This document shows, one piece after another, positions 19,912 to 29,904 of a stretch of 64,000 nucleotides of DNA. Under the pieces are notes generated by a model. It saw only the letters and a list, made by a program, of their open reading frames with translations, searched no databases and had not been told where the DNA came from. Made by a program: the position numbers and the translations under genes. Source of the DNA: Magnetovibrio sp. (lineage in GTDB: Bacteria; Pseudomonadota; Alphaproteobacteria; Rhodospirillales; Casp-alpha2); NCBI GenBank assembly GCA_002690705.1, contig NZFO01000017.1:8009-72008 (forward strand), written 5' to 3'. Within the stretch, counting starts at the first letter, position 1. Every line of letters starts with the position of its first letter.

Positions 19912-20248
19912 TTTAGCGAGCTAAACTCTGAGCAATTTGATTAAAAAGAGAATTACCTTGACTTCAGTGATACAAGGGAGCTCTCTCTTGCGCGATATAC
20001 GTTGTAGCGAGGAGTTTAATAACCGGCGCTCTTCAGCGGGGTGGTATAACTCTTTAACGGATTACTAGTAAACTTCACATCCATAAGCGAGTCTTACATT
20101 TAATTAATCCCTGTGTAACAAGATACTTATTAAAGTGCAGCGTTACTATACCAATTAAATAGCTTGAACGCATCATACGATCACTCGGCGGACCGCATGT
20201 ATTACAATTTAAGCAGTTGTTAAATGACCTTTGAAAGTGAGCGATACT
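19912..20248. other. Intergenic region / possible long leader of the RNA helicase gene
   Basis: This 337-base gap starts with a perfect short inverted repeat TTTAGC-GA-GCTAAA (19912-19925) right after the upstream stop, without a T tract. Leaders of RhlE-type genes are often long, but I see no defined structure or promoter I can support. Confidence 0.35.
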
Positions 20249-21667
20249 ATGACAGATTTTGAGAGCTTTAATCTAGCTCAACCTCTGCTTCGTGCATTGC
20301 TTGATGAAGGGTACGCCGAACCGACCCCTATTCAGTCGAGCACCTTACCATTATTGCTGGCTGGTCGCGACATTGTAGGAATTGCGCAAACAGGTACAGG
20401 AAAGACGGCAGCTTTTGCACTTCCACTTCTTAACCGCTTCGTCAAAGATATTTCGAGAGCGAAGCCGCGTAAACCTCAAGCCTTGATTTTAGCTCCGACA
20501 CGTGAGCTGGCAGCTCAAATTGGAGAGTGCATCGTTAGCTACAGCCGTTTTCTTGGGGTTCGCTCACTCGTGGTTTTTGGGGGAGCATCGATCCGGCCGC
20601 AGATAGCTAATCTGCAACGTGGTGTTCATGTGCTTGTAGCCACTCCGGGACGATTACTCGATCTTATGGCTCAAGGCCAAGTTCAACTTAGCGCGGTAAA
20701 TTTCTTTGTCCTGGATGAGGCTGACCGGATGCTGGATATGGGGTTTATAAATGACGTACGTAAGATCGCTCAGAAGTTACCTCAGCAACGCCAAACAGCA
20801 CTTTTCTCGGCCACGATGCCGCATTCTATAGAGGTACTTGCTGACGCGTTGCTTACTGATCCAAAGCGTATTGAGGTCGCCCCTTCCGCGACCACTGCCG
20901 AGAAAGTGGAGCAAAAGGTTCTATTTGTTCGGAAGGAGCAAAAGCGTTCGCTCCTTGATACCGTCTTGAAAGACAAGAGCATGTCACGTGTTCTTGTTTT
21001 TACCCGAACAAAGCATGGTGCCAACCGTGTTGTCCGCCATTTAGGGGATAGCGGTATTAAGTCGGATGCTATTCATGGGAATAAAACTCAAGCGGCTCGT
21101 CAGCGAGCCCTCAAAGCCTTCAAAGAGGGGCGTGTCCGCGTGCTTGTAGCCACGGATATTGCCGCTCGGGGGATAGATGTAGATGGTGTAACCCACGTTA
21201 TCAATTTTGAATTACCGAATGATCGTGAGACCTATATTCATCGCATTGGCCGCACGGCGCGGGCAGGTAACGGGGGTATTGCCCTATCATTTTGTGACTT
21301 TGATGAGAGGGGTATGCTCAAGGATATCGAGCATTCGATCCGCAAACCTATTGAAGTGTTCGATAAACATCCATTTCATGCTCCAGAAATAGCGGATAGC
21401 AATTATCGGAAACCAAAAAATAAGTCTCACCGTAAACGTAAGCTGCGAAATAAAAGTGCTCGAAAGAACACGGGAAAGGTAAAGGACAAATCGACGCTCT
21501 CCTGCAAATCTGTAAATAGTAATCTGCAGACCGATAAGGCGAGGCAAGGTCGGTCTTCTGCCAGTGCTAAACAACCTCAAAGGCGGTCTCGGAGTAAGTT
21601 GCGCGGCTTAATTAAGAACTCACCAAGTGGCTCAGGCAACCATGTGCCGAACCGCGAGGCAGCTTAA
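20249..21667 (+). CDS. rhlE: DEAD-box ATP-dependent RNA helicase, RhlE type
   Basis: 472 residues from the ATG at 20249 (MTDFESFNLAQPLLRAL); a TTG 18 bases upstream is less likely. All DEAD-box motifs are present in order: F-motif/Q-motif EPTPIQ, AQTGTGKTAAF, APTRELAAQI, TPGRLLDL, DEADRMLDMGF, SATMP, VFTRTKHGANR, ATDIAARGIDV and HRIGRTARAG. The last ~100 residues are a basic, Lys/Arg/Ser-rich unstructured tail typical of RhlE-group proteins and likely to bind RNA non-specifically. Such helicases remodel RNA during ribosome assembly and RNA decay, often in the cold. The gene is monocistronic. Confidence 0.93.
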   Translation: MTDFESFNLAQPLLRALLDEGYAEPTPIQSSTLPLLLAGRDIVGIAQTGTGKTAAFALPLLNRFVKDISRAKPRKPQALILAPTRELAAQIGECIVSYSRFLGVRSLVVFGGASIRPQIANLQRGVHVLVATPGRLLDLMAQGQVQLSAVNFFVLDEADRMLDMGFINDVRKIAQKLPQQRQTALFSATMPHSIEVLADALLTDPKRIEVAPSATTAEKVEQKVLFVRKEQKRSLLDTVLKDKSMSRVLVFTRTKHGANRVVRHLGDSGIKSDAIHGNKTQAARQRALKAFKEGRVRVLVATDIAARGIDVDGVTHVINFELPNDRETYIHRIGRTARAGNGGIALSFCDFDERGMLKDIEHSIRKPIEVFDKHPFHAPEIADSNYRKPKNKSHRKRKLRNKSARKNTGKVKDKSTLSCKSVNSNLQTDKARQGRSSASAKQPQRRSRSKLRGLIKNSPSGSGNHVPNREAA

Positions 21668-22482
21668 TATTCTCTAATGGATCGGCTAAACATTTATAAT
21701 ACCACTACCTGAACCCGACTTGTCGGTTCCTAATATTGTCTCAAAAAGGTAAGATAACATGGTCTGCACACCTAAAACCCGCAGTAATCAATGCATCCAG
21801 CAGTGTGATGGACGCAGGATTAGCAAATAAATTTTCAGAACAAATTCAACAGGTCATTGTATTGTCGAAATCTAGTTAGGGCGTCGCAGTGGGTATTAAA
21901 TAGGGTGGTATTAGTCCCAAAGGCTCTGAGCGCAAGGTGGGCTCCCTAAAGTGTTTGATTGATAGTGCTATTCGCGTATAGCGGCGGGTTAATGTGGTAG
22001 AAAATAGTGTTGGACATTGATCTAAAATCCAGGTGCTTAAACTTACTGATGAAAATCAGATCCTTAATATGAGGGCCTACTCTCCGGGCGTTGTTAGGCC
22101 CACAAGCAAGTTCGCACAAATTATGCGGAGTCTGGATGAAAGCAAAGTGATCAATAGTTCGAATTTATATGCCTTTACGCCGAATTCGATGTTACCCACC
22201 TCAAGCATTTATTAATTGGACTTTGCTGCATATATTACTCTGATTTTAGAAAAGTATGTGGTGGAACATATTTGCATGAAAAACGTATTTCTTGGTTTTA
22301 TAGCTAATGGCGGGTGGCGGGACTCAAAAGGATATATTCTGAGAGAAAGATATGGAGTGCCTCAAGAATTGGTCGACGCATTCACTGTTTAAGCAAAAAA
22401 TTGTGCGGCTTAGATAATGGGAAAAAATCTATGTGTAAATGTCAGTATAAACTATGCAGTCTGCATAATACCTTCCTAATTT
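21668..22482. other. 815-base region without a confident gene
   Basis: This is one of the longest gaps in the window. Just after rhlE there is an imperfect hairpin (GAACCCGAC-TT-GTCGGTTC) without a T tract. Several short frames exist: 22276-22392 (38 codons, MKNVFLGFIANGG then WRDSKGYILRERYGVPQEL) and 22033-22215 (60 codons). None has a strong ribosome site and I recognise none. They could be small genes or decayed coding sequence. Confidence 0.35.
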
Positions 22483-23265
22483 ATGTGTTGCGTGTTGACT
22501 TTCAGCTGTGAGCTGCCTCTTGCAGGCCTGACGCTTGCACAGTGGTTATTGACCATAGGGGTCGTGGCGTTTTCTGGCTTTCTTAGGGGATTTCTCGGCT
22601 TCGGTTCGTCAATGATCATCGTCATGGTGATGAGTGCCATGTTGGGTCCACTTGCTGCCGTCCCAATCGCAGGACTTGCGGGATTATTGGCAACGGTTCA
22701 ACTGGTGCCTACGGCTATAAAGCACGGTGAGCGCGATTTTATTCTGATATTCTCATTAGCTTGTTTTGCTGCGGCGCCTTTTGGGGCTTGGGTCTTAGTC
22801 GTAATCAATCCGACATATTTAAATATTATCATATCGGTGCTTGTTTTGATCATGACGGGCATGATGTATTCGGGCTGGCGCATGCGTGATGTGCACGATC
22901 GCCGTGTATTTTTCTTTGTTGGATTTACGGCAGGGGTGCTGCAGGGAGGTGCGGCAATTGGTGGACCGGCGGCTGTCGCCGTTGCATTGGCGCGGCCGGG
23001 CAAAGTGGAGCGTCAGCGCGGTAATGTAGTTGGTGGGACTAACGCCCTTGTCTTATGTGTGATGCCGGCCTTTGCTTATTTAGAACTGTACACCCAAGAT
23101 GTTTTGATCATTGGAACCTCTATGGCACCAGTCTATTGGGGCATGACGACGGTAGGTGCGCTTTACTTTAATGCGGGCGGTAAAGACTTATATCGTCATG
23201 CTGCCCTTTTGGCCCTTGTGTTGACCGGGCTAATTACACTTGGTTATGCTGTAATTAAGATTTAA
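22483..23265 (+). CDS. TSUP (TauE/SafE) family permease, copy 1
   Basis: A 260-residue inner-membrane protein with about eight hydrophobic helices. The two pseudo-repeated family signatures are visible: GFLRGFLGFGSSMIIVMVMS near the N-terminus and GVLQGGAAIGGPAAVAVALA in the second half. TSUP proteins move sulfite, sulfoacetate, taurine-derived or other small organic anions. No ribosome site is visible before the ATG at 22483, so the start may be further in. It has no operon partner and converges with ettA. Two more TSUP genes lie within 8 kb but are diverged, not recent duplicates. Confidence 0.87.
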   Translation: MCCVLTFSCELPLAGLTLAQWLLTIGVVAFSGFLRGFLGFGSSMIIVMVMSAMLGPLAAVPIAGLAGLLATVQLVPTAIKHGERDFILIFSLACFAAAPFGAWVLVVINPTYLNIIISVLVLIMTGMMYSGWRMRDVHDRRVFFFVGFTAGVLQGGAAIGGPAAVAVALARPGKVERQRGNVVGGTNALVLCVMPAFAYLELYTQDVLIIGTSMAPVYWGMTTVGALYFNAGGKDLYRHAALLALVLTGLITLGYAVIKI

Positions 23266-23557
23266 AATTTAAATGGAGAGTTTTTGGGCGCGTAAACCAA
23301 TCCGGTTAGTGCTTAAATGCTGCTACCTCTGAAAAAGTTTCTAAATAAAAAAATTGTTGCTGGGACTAGCTTTTTACCCTTCTAAGATATCATTCCATTC
23401 GGAGTAATAGGCATACATCGTAACGACCTTCAATTACCCGGCAGCAACATCAACTCAAACCCCAGAATTAGCGGAGTGGAAGTGCAACCTGATCTTGGAG
23501 CGTACAGTATTGGTCGTGCCAGCAGAAACTTAAGGAATTATTTATGGGAATGCCATT

Positions 23558-25237
23558 TTACCGCGTCAGGGGCTTATATTTTATTCGATGAGGTTCCGCT
23601 GCGGTTTCACCTAAACGATATTTTTTGTCTTCTTCGTAAGCTTCGAAATTTCCCTCAAACCACTCGACATGACTATCACCCTCGAAGGCGAGAATATGTG
23701 TCGCGAGCCGATTAAGAAACCAGCGATCATGACTGATCACTAATGCGGAACCAGCGAAATCATCGAGCGCGTATTCAAGAGCACGCAGTGTTTCCACGTC
23801 TAAATCATTGGTCGGCTCATCCAGAAGCAAGACATTAGCACCGGACTTCAGCATCTTCGCGAGATGCACGCGGTTCCTTTCCCCACCGGATAATTGCCCT
23901 ACCTTTTTTTGCTGGTCACCGCCCTTAAAGTTGAATTGGGCGACATAGGCTCGGCTCTGCATAGTGCGTTTGCCAAGTTCAATTTCATCATGGCCGTCTG
24001 AGATTTCCTCCCACACAGTTTTCTCGTCGTTGAGGGAGTCGCGTGATTGATCGATGTATCCTAGTTTTGCCGTTTCGCCAATGCGGATGCTACCTTGGTC
24101 GGGGTGCTCCTGGTCTGTAAGCATTTTGAACAGAGTTGTCTTTCCTGCCCCATTAGGTCCGATTACACCGACAATGCCACCGGGAGGGAGCTTAAATGTC
24201 AGGTTATCAATAAGGAATCGGTCCTCAAATGCCTTAGAAAGCCCCTCAACTTCTATCACCAAATCACCAAGCCGCGGTGCTGTGGGAATTATGATCTGCG
24301 CTGTGCCCGGCGCATTATCTTCTGATTTAGCTAGAAGCTCATCATACGCTGTAATACGTGCTTTTGATTTCGCTTGGCGTGCGCGCGGTGATTGGCGGAT
24401 CCAGTCCAACTCTTGTTTAAGGGTCCTCTGGCGTGCTGACTCTTCACGCTCTTCTTGTGCCAAGCGTTTTTGTTTTTGTTCGAGCCAAGATGAATAATTC
24501 CCTTCGTAGGGAATGCCACGTGATCGGTCGATCTCTAAAATCCATCCGGTTACATTATCAAGAAAGTAGCGGTCATGGGTTACCAAAAGAACGGTGCCGT
24601 CGTATTCGCGTAGGTGGCGTTCCAACCATGCGACGGACTCAGCATCTAAATGGTTGGTCGGTTCATCTAAAAGCAAAACTTCTGGCTTTTGTAATAGTAA
24701 TCGGCAAAGCGCAACCCTGCGGCGTTCACCGCCTGATAAATTTTGAACGTTGGCCTCCGAAGGTGGGCAACGAAGGGCGTCCATCGCGATTTCGATAGTA
24801 CGCTCCAGTTCCCAGCCTTGGACTGCATCAATCTGTTCCTGTAACTCCCCTTGTTCAGATAGCAGCAAATTCATTTCATCGGCCTCCAGAGGTTCGCTGA
24901 AACTCATGGAAATTTCATTAAACCGATCCAGTAAGTCTTTTACACCTCCAAGAGCATCCGTGACGTTCTCACCGACGGTTTTAGTTGGGTCTAAGTGTGG
25001 CTCCTGCTCCAGATAGCCAACTCGCACGTCCTCCGCGGCCCAAGCTTCTCCGCTGGAAGGCTCTTCCTTACCAGCCATCATCCTCATTAACGTTGATTTA
25101 CCGGCTCCGTTGACCCCCAAAACACCAATCTTTGCGTCTGGCAGGAAAGAGAGTGTTACCCCGTTCAAGATCTCCTTTCCTCCGGGAAAGGTCTTAGACA
25201 GATTATTCATGACATAAGAATATTGGTAGCTCGCCAT
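23558..25237 (-). CDS. ettA: Energy-dependent translational throttle protein EttA (ABC-F)
   Basis: 559 residues from the ATG at 25237, which follows AGGAAGGA at good spacing. The frame extends 38 codons upstream, but that part is not family-like. Two ABC ATPase domains are present: GVNGAGKST with LSGGERRRVALCR and LLLDEPTNHLD in the first, GPNGAGKTT with LSGGERNRVHLAK and LLLDEPTNDLD in the second. Between them is the charged P-site tRNA-interacting linker, with the EGNYSSWLEQKQKRLAQEER stretch preceding it. There are no membrane segments. EttA binds the ribosomal E site and gates entry into elongation according to the ATP/ADP ratio. Confidence 0.95.
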   Translation of the reverse strand: MASYQYSYVMNNLSKTFPGGKEILNGVTLSFLPDAKIGVLGVNGAGKSTLMRMMAGKEEPSSGEAWAAEDVRVGYLEQEPHLDPTKTVGENVTDALGGVKDLLDRFNEISMSFSEPLEADEMNLLLSEQGELQEQIDAVQGWELERTIEIAMDALRCPPSEANVQNLSGGERRRVALCRLLLQKPEVLLLDEPTNHLDAESVAWLERHLREYDGTVLLVTHDRYFLDNVTGWILEIDRSRGIPYEGNYSSWLEQKQKRLAQEEREESARQRTLKQELDWIRQSPRARQAKSKARITAYDELLAKSEDNAPGTAQIIIPTAPRLGDLVIEVEGLSKAFEDRFLIDNLTFKLPPGGIVGVIGPNGAGKTTLFKMLTDQEHPDQGSIRIGETAKLGYIDQSRDSLNDEKTVWEEISDGHDEIELGKRTMQSRAYVAQFNFKGGDQQKKVGQLSGGERNRVHLAKMLKSGANVLLLDEPTNDLDVETLRALEYALDDFAGSALVISHDRWFLNRLATHILAFEGDSHVEWFEGNFEAYEEDKKYRLGETAAEPHRIKYKPLTR

Positions 25238-25821
25238 GGCAAAGTCCTTCCTGCTTGAAACTAATATGAAATACCGAAATCCACAACCGTAGCGGTGTTT
25301 ATAGAAATGGGGCCCTTCGTGCAACGTGTCCAACACCCCTTGCGGAAACAATTAAATGTTTTGGATCAATAAGTATTAGTGGACTTTTCATATTAATGTC
25401 CGGCAAAATTATGATGCTATCAAAGCGGGACGAATTTGTTTCTTTAAGGTCATCCAGCTGTTAGATGGTAGGGTTATGGCACAATAAGGTGGCAAGATTT
25501 ATAATGAACCAGTTTTGGTGCAAATAACAAGTATGGACAAGAGATAAAGAAATTCTAAAGATGATAATTTGTTTTTGGATATTTATTCCTGCACTAACTG
25601 AACCACGTCTGCAGAGCGAGACATTTTGGTAATTTTAGATACTATAATGGTGCGCAGAGGTTGTGAACGAGTTAGTGAATAATTCGGGCCTTGGAGGGGC
25701 ATTTTGCACCTGACTAACAAAATTAGGACGCTTGATGTCCAAAACGCAATGGTCTTGATCGGGCCTTGGCTTTCAGTATTGGGCACTTTAAAACCCTACG
25801 TGTTTCGCTGAGCTGTATCTT
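25238..25821. other. 584-base intergenic region between ettA and the second TSUP gene
   Basis: The divergent promoters of ettA and the TSUP gene must be here. A direct repeat CGGGCCTTGG occurs twice, about 70 bases apart, near 25690 and 25760. A minus-strand frame at 25583-25786 ends in KMSRSADVVQLVQE but has no recognisable family. Nothing else is supported. Confidence 0.3.
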
Positions 25822-26586
25822 TTGGAACCCGTTTTTTTTGACATTTGGCAATTCGAAAAGCTAGTCCTCATTGTGGGGGTTTTCATTGTAGCTGGTTTTG
25901 TGAAGGGTGTTTTAGGACTTGGTTTGCCGACTATATCCCTTGGCCTATTGACGGTATTTTTTGGTTTAAAAGGGGCTATGGTTTTGATGATAGTGCCATC
26001 TTTTACAACCAACTTATGGCAAGGAATTGTCGGTGGTCGTTTGGCCCATTTGCTTAAACGCTTCTGGCTACTTTTTGGTCTTGCGGTTGCGGCAATATGG
26101 GTCAGCGCGAGATATCTGAGGGTCATAGATGCGGACTATCTCGCAGCGTTACTTGGCTTGGTAACATTTCTCTATGGAGCTATCGGATTGCTAACTCTGA
26201 AAACACTAGATGTTACTCAGCACGAAACACTATTGTCCCCGGTTGTTGGCGTATTCAATGGCTTTATCACCGGATTAACGGGTTCTTCCGTTATTCCAGG
26301 AACTATCTATTTTCAGGCGCTGAATATGCCGCGTGACGAGTTGATTCAGGCTATGGGAATTCTATTCTCTTTATCAGCGGTTGCGTTGGGAGTTGCTCTC
26401 GTCAATGAAAATCTTGTGTCGGTTGATTTAGGGCTCGCTTCAATCGCGGGTTTGGTGCCCGCGTTCTTGGGTATGTGGCTGGGGTTGAGGGTTCGTAGAC
26501 GAATTTCTCATGTGCAATTCCGAAATGCGTTGTTTGCTGGTCTTGGAGTCCTTGGTATATTTATAACGATCCAAGCAGTAACATGA
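25822..26586 (+). CDS. TSUP (TauE/SafE) family permease, copy 2
   Basis: A 254-residue inner-membrane protein with about eight helices. Signatures are AGFVKGVLGLGLPTISLGLL (first repeat) and NGFITGLTGSSVIPGTIYF (second repeat). The frame begins at a TTG with no obvious ribosome site, so the exact start is uncertain. This subfamily resembles small-anion exporters or importers rather than sulfite exporters proper, but the substrate is unknown. It stands alone, 288 bases ahead of the emrA-like gene. Confidence 0.86.
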   Translation: MEPVFFDIWQFEKLVLIVGVFIVAGFVKGVLGLGLPTISLGLLTVFFGLKGAMVLMIVPSFTTNLWQGIVGGRLAHLLKRFWLLFGLAVAAIWVSARYLRVIDADYLAALLGLVTFLYGAIGLLTLKTLDVTQHETLLSPVVGVFNGFITGLTGSSVIPGTIYFQALNMPRDELIQAMGILFSLSAVALGVALVNENLVSVDLGLASIAGLVPAFLGMWLGLRVRRRISHVQFRNALFAGLGVLGIFITIQAVT

Positions 26587-26874
26587 GCTTTCACTCGACT
26601 TGATAACCTTAAAACTGTACGCGCGTTCAACTGAGATAGTAAAATTACAGAATGTTTTGCGACGTAGCGTGGCAGTTATTTTTAACTTTTAGAAATTTTT
26701 GAGGTGGGGGGTGGACAAATCCCTAAGTGACGTAAACCGTAATATACTAGTTATGTTTAGTTTGAGGGATGGGCAATTGGCATTCCCAACACCCTAGATT
26801 CCATGTTGAGTAAAACGAACAATACTAGAACAATGGTATCGTGTATAGAATACTCGCGATGAGGGTGAAAAAAT

Positions 26875-28053
26875 ATGGCAATCTCTGAAACCACTCAATT
26901 AAAGGGGCAGAAAAATACAAATACCTCCGTTATTCTCGACACGGACGAAGTGAATTTGTCTTGGCGAGCTCTTGAGAGGAGGCATTATTTGAAACTGGGG
27001 TTCCTTTTAATTGCGCTCTTTGCAGCGTTTTTTTTCGGCTATAGAGAATTTACCGACCGGCTCCTTTTCCTGCATGAAGAGGATGCTCGTATCCATGCTG
27101 ACATGGTAACTATCTCAAGTCGTGTTGCTGGATGGATTACTAGAGTTCCTGCTAAGGAGGGCCAAGAGGTCGAAGTTGGAACCACGCTCATTGTAATTGA
27201 TGACCGTGAAGCTAAGCTTATCCTCGATGAATTAGCTGCGCAGCTTGGAGCAGTTGGTGCTGAAAAAATCCGACTTCATGCCGAACAAGAACTCGTGCGG
27301 AAACGTACGGATAGTCGTCTCCTCTCTGTACGTTCAGAATTGACCGCAGCAGAGGTCACTGTCACGAGCTTAAAACCACAATTAGATCTTGCAAGACGTG
27401 ATCTAGAACGCAATAAGCGATTATTCGAACAAAAGGTGGCATCTACACGGCAGTTGGATAAATCCGAAACTCAGTTGCAAAGAATTGAGCGCGAGCATCG
27501 TATTGCCGTCGCTAACCTGCAAGGGGCAGAAGCGCGAATCAAAGAAGCGGAAGCAGAGCGGGCAAGGCTTGATGTGTTGGCGGGGGAGTTGGCAGTAATG
27601 AGTGAGCGAGAGGCGGAAATCGGAGTGAAAATTCAACGCCAGCATCTTGATCTCGGAGATCGCATGATCAAAAGCCCACTCAAGGGAGCTGTCGACCGGA
27701 TATTCGCTGAGGCAGGTGAATATGTGACGCCAGGTCAGCGACTGATGTTAGTACATGACCCCGCGTCAATTTGGATTGAGGCTAATGTCAAAGAAACGCA
27801 TGTACGCCGTCTGGCAATTGATCAGGCTGTTCATGTCACTGTCGACGCTTATCCTGACGAACTATTTAGTGGTCGTGTCAAGCGGATTGGATCGACAGCG
27901 ACGAGCGAGTTCGCATTATTACCAAGCCCTAACCCAAGTGGGAATTTCACAAAAATCACGCAGCGTCTTCCGGTGCGCATTTCTATTGAGCAACGCCAAG
28001 GTCGGTTGCGCCCTGGCATGATGGTTGAGGTCAAGATTGCAACCAGCGATTAA
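26875..28053 (+). CDS. emrA: HlyD/EmrA-type membrane fusion protein
   Basis: A 392-residue periplasmic adaptor. After a ~35-residue cytoplasmic start there is one transmembrane helix (about 40-58, LGFLLIALFAAFFFGY), then a beta-barrel/lipoyl half-motif (HADMVTISSRVAGWI), a long alpha-helical coiled-coil hairpin (~120-245, rich in E/R/Q/L), the second lipoyl half (MIKSPLKGAVDRI) and the C-terminal barrel. It links an MFS pump to an outer-membrane channel to expel drugs or other hydrophobic compounds. The ATG has a GAGGGTGA site, and the partner MFS gene overlaps its end. No adjacent MarR/TetR regulator is seen. Confidence 0.9.
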   Translation: MAISETTQLKGQKNTNTSVILDTDEVNLSWRALERRHYLKLGFLLIALFAAFFFGYREFTDRLLFLHEEDARIHADMVTISSRVAGWITRVPAKEGQEVEVGTTLIVIDDREAKLILDELAAQLGAVGAEKIRLHAEQELVRKRTDSRLLSVRSELTAAEVTVTSLKPQLDLARRDLERNKRLFEQKVASTRQLDKSETQLQRIEREHRIAVANLQGAEARIKEAEAERARLDVLAGELAVMSEREAEIGVKIQRQHLDLGDRMIKSPLKGAVDRIFAEAGEYVTPGQRLMLVHDPASIWIEANVKETHVRRLAIDQAVHVTVDAYPDELFSGRVKRIGSTATSEFALLPSPNPSGNFTKITQRLPVRISIEQRQGRLRPGMMVEVKIATSD

Positions 28054-29605
28054 ATTAAATCAATCGATTGATGCCCAATTCCGTCGATATGGACCATCTT
28101 ATCGGTGGTTGGTAACCCTTACGGGCTTGCTTGGATCCATGTCTATGGTTCTATCTGCAACGATGGTTAACGTTGCCATACCAAGCATTATGGGAGCATT
28201 CGGCGTTGGGCAGGATTTAGCCCAATGGGCAGCGACGGCCTTCCTGACGACTATGGTTGCTAGCCAACTTTTAAATTCTTGGATGTTGGAATCATTTGGG
28301 CAACGTATAACATTTTCTTTAGCACTCGTTATTTTTACTGCGGGGGCTCTAATAGGGGCCACCTCGCTAAATATTGAAGCGCTCATAGCTGGCCGTGTGA
28401 TGCAGGGCTTTGCCGCAGGTTTGATCCAGCCACTTGTTTTGGCGACGGTAGTCGCTGTTTTCCCGCCGGAACGGCGTGGTATGGCTGTTGGTGTATATGG
28501 AATGGGGGTAACGCTTGCCCCAAGTTTTGGGCCATTTATCGGCGGGTTAGCAATTGATGCGTTCTCTTGGCGGTATATTTTTCTAGTGCCCCTTCCGTTA
28601 GTCATGGCGGCATTTTTCATGGGACTGATTTTCATGCCAGCAAAACGATTTTCTTGGCGACTGCCAACATTTAATTGGCTTGGTTACATCCTTGTGGCGA
28701 CCGCTCTCATGTGCGTTATGAGTGCGATTGGTAATGGGCAGCGCTGGGGCTGGACATCTGTTCGAACGATAATGTTTTTTGGGACTGGCGCAGCTTCGGC
28801 TGTGTTTTTTATTCTTTCGCAATTAAAAGCTAAGAACCCGTTACTAGATGTGAGTCTGTTCGGGAACTTGCAATTTACTTCAGCTATGCTGATCGCATTT
28901 GCTTTCGGCATGGGTAATTTCGCAACCAATTATGCAATTCCAGTTTTTGTTCAAACTGTTCAGGGCTTTACGCCGACTCAAGCTGGGTTGGTTATCGTGC
29001 CAGCTGGTTTAATCCTTGTTACCTTGGTGCCTTTGTCTGGCAGACTGGCCGATGCCGTGCCGTCGCATTATCCGCTGATGACAGGTTGCATTATATTTGC
29101 AATTGCGGCGTTTTTATTGTCGGGAGCGGACGTAAATACGCCTTATTGGACGATTGCAGCCTTTGCAATGTTGAGCCGAGGCGCGATTGGAATAGTCATG
29201 CCAAACATGGGAAAAGTCGCTATGAGCGCCGTCAAGGCAGATAAAATTAATCAAGGCGCGGGGACATATAATTTTATTCGGCAAATGGGTGGAGCGTTTG
29301 GCGTTAACTTGACCGCGGTAACTATCGAAATGCAAACGGCTCACCACGCTGATTTGCTGACAGCAACACAGACCTTGGATAATAGTCAAAGTATACAAAC
29401 ATTGCAGCAAGTTTCTAATTTGTTGGCGGCTGGTGGCATTCCTGAAGCAGCACTTGATAGCAGTGCGCTGCATTACCTTGGCGCTATTATATACGCTCAA
29501 GCCAGGACATTTGGTTTTCAGGACTCATTTGTGCAAATTTGTTTCGCTTTTATAATCGCGTTTTTTCCGGCATGGTTCTTGGGCCGTGCGATGAATAAAA
29601 AGTGA
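28037..29605 (+). CDS. emrB: EmrB/QacA-type (DHA2, 14-helix) MFS multidrug transporter
   Basis: About 522 residues. The frame overlaps the emrA end. No ATG is available near the N-terminus; a TTG at 28037 follows GAGG at 6 bases, and another TTG lies at 28025. About 14 hydrophobic helices are visible. DHA2 motifs include LSATMVNVAIPSIMGAFGV, the antiporter motif C-like VYGMGVTLAPSFGPFIGGLA and RWGW. It is a proton-driven exporter of amphipathic compounds in the inner membrane, working with the preceding adaptor and a TolC-like channel encoded elsewhere. The overlap implies translational coupling. Confidence 0.9.
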   Translation: MQPAIKLNQSIDAQFRRYGPSYRWLVTLTGLLGSMSMVLSATMVNVAIPSIMGAFGVGQDLAQWAATAFLTTMVASQLLNSWMLESFGQRITFSLALVIFTAGALIGATSLNIEALIAGRVMQGFAAGLIQPLVLATVVAVFPPERRGMAVGVYGMGVTLAPSFGPFIGGLAIDAFSWRYIFLVPLPLVMAAFFMGLIFMPAKRFSWRLPTFNWLGYILVATALMCVMSAIGNGQRWGWTSVRTIMFFGTGAASAVFFILSQLKAKNPLLDVSLFGNLQFTSAMLIAFAFGMGNFATNYAIPVFVQTVQGFTPTQAGLVIVPAGLILVTLVPLSGRLADAVPSHYPLMTGCIIFAIAAFLLSGADVNTPYWTIAAFAMLSRGAIGIVMPNMGKVAMSAVKADKINQGAGTYNFIRQMGGAFGVNLTAVTIEMQTAHHADLLTATQTLDNSQSIQTLQQVSNLLAAGGIPEAALDSSALHYLGAIIYAQARTFGFQDSFVQICFAFIIAFFPAWFLGRAMNKK

Positions 29606-29611
29606 TCTTTC

Positions 29612-29800
29612 TTATCGGTTTTTCATCCAATTAGAGTCACTTATTTCTTTAAACATACTCTCAACTCGAGATAGGTATTTATCCGCAAAGGTGTGGAGGA
29701 AACCAGTAAAGCGGCGAAACGCAGTGTAAATAATTGGTTGGCCCAGCCTGGCCCTTGGGTTGGGCGTATAAGTCTGGCACAAAGTCATATCGATTTTCAT
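29612..29800 (-). CDS. Possible small protein of 62 residues
   Basis: An ATG at 29800 is preceded by AAGGG at about 7 bases. The product contains PIIYTAFRRFTGFLHTFADK and would be soluble. I do not recognise it, and a plus-strand frame (29693-29890) overlaps it. It ends 7 bases from the emrB stop. It could be a real small gene, a decayed gene end, or chance. Confidence 0.25.
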   Translation of the reverse strand: MKIDMTLCQTYTPNPRARLGQPIIYTAFRRFTGFLHTFADKYLSRVESMFKEISDSNWMKNR

Positions 29801-29904
29801 TTTATAACCCTTGCGATTAGCTGGCTCGAGGAGGGTATAACCCCCTGTTTAAAAAACTTGATTAGTTCAGTCTCTACACTCAGGAGGTAAGCTCCACTGC
29901 AACC

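Noticed and set aside
25583-25786. Minus-strand frame of 67 codons between ettA and TSUP copy 2
   Set aside because: No ribosome site or family resemblance; no supporting neighbours.
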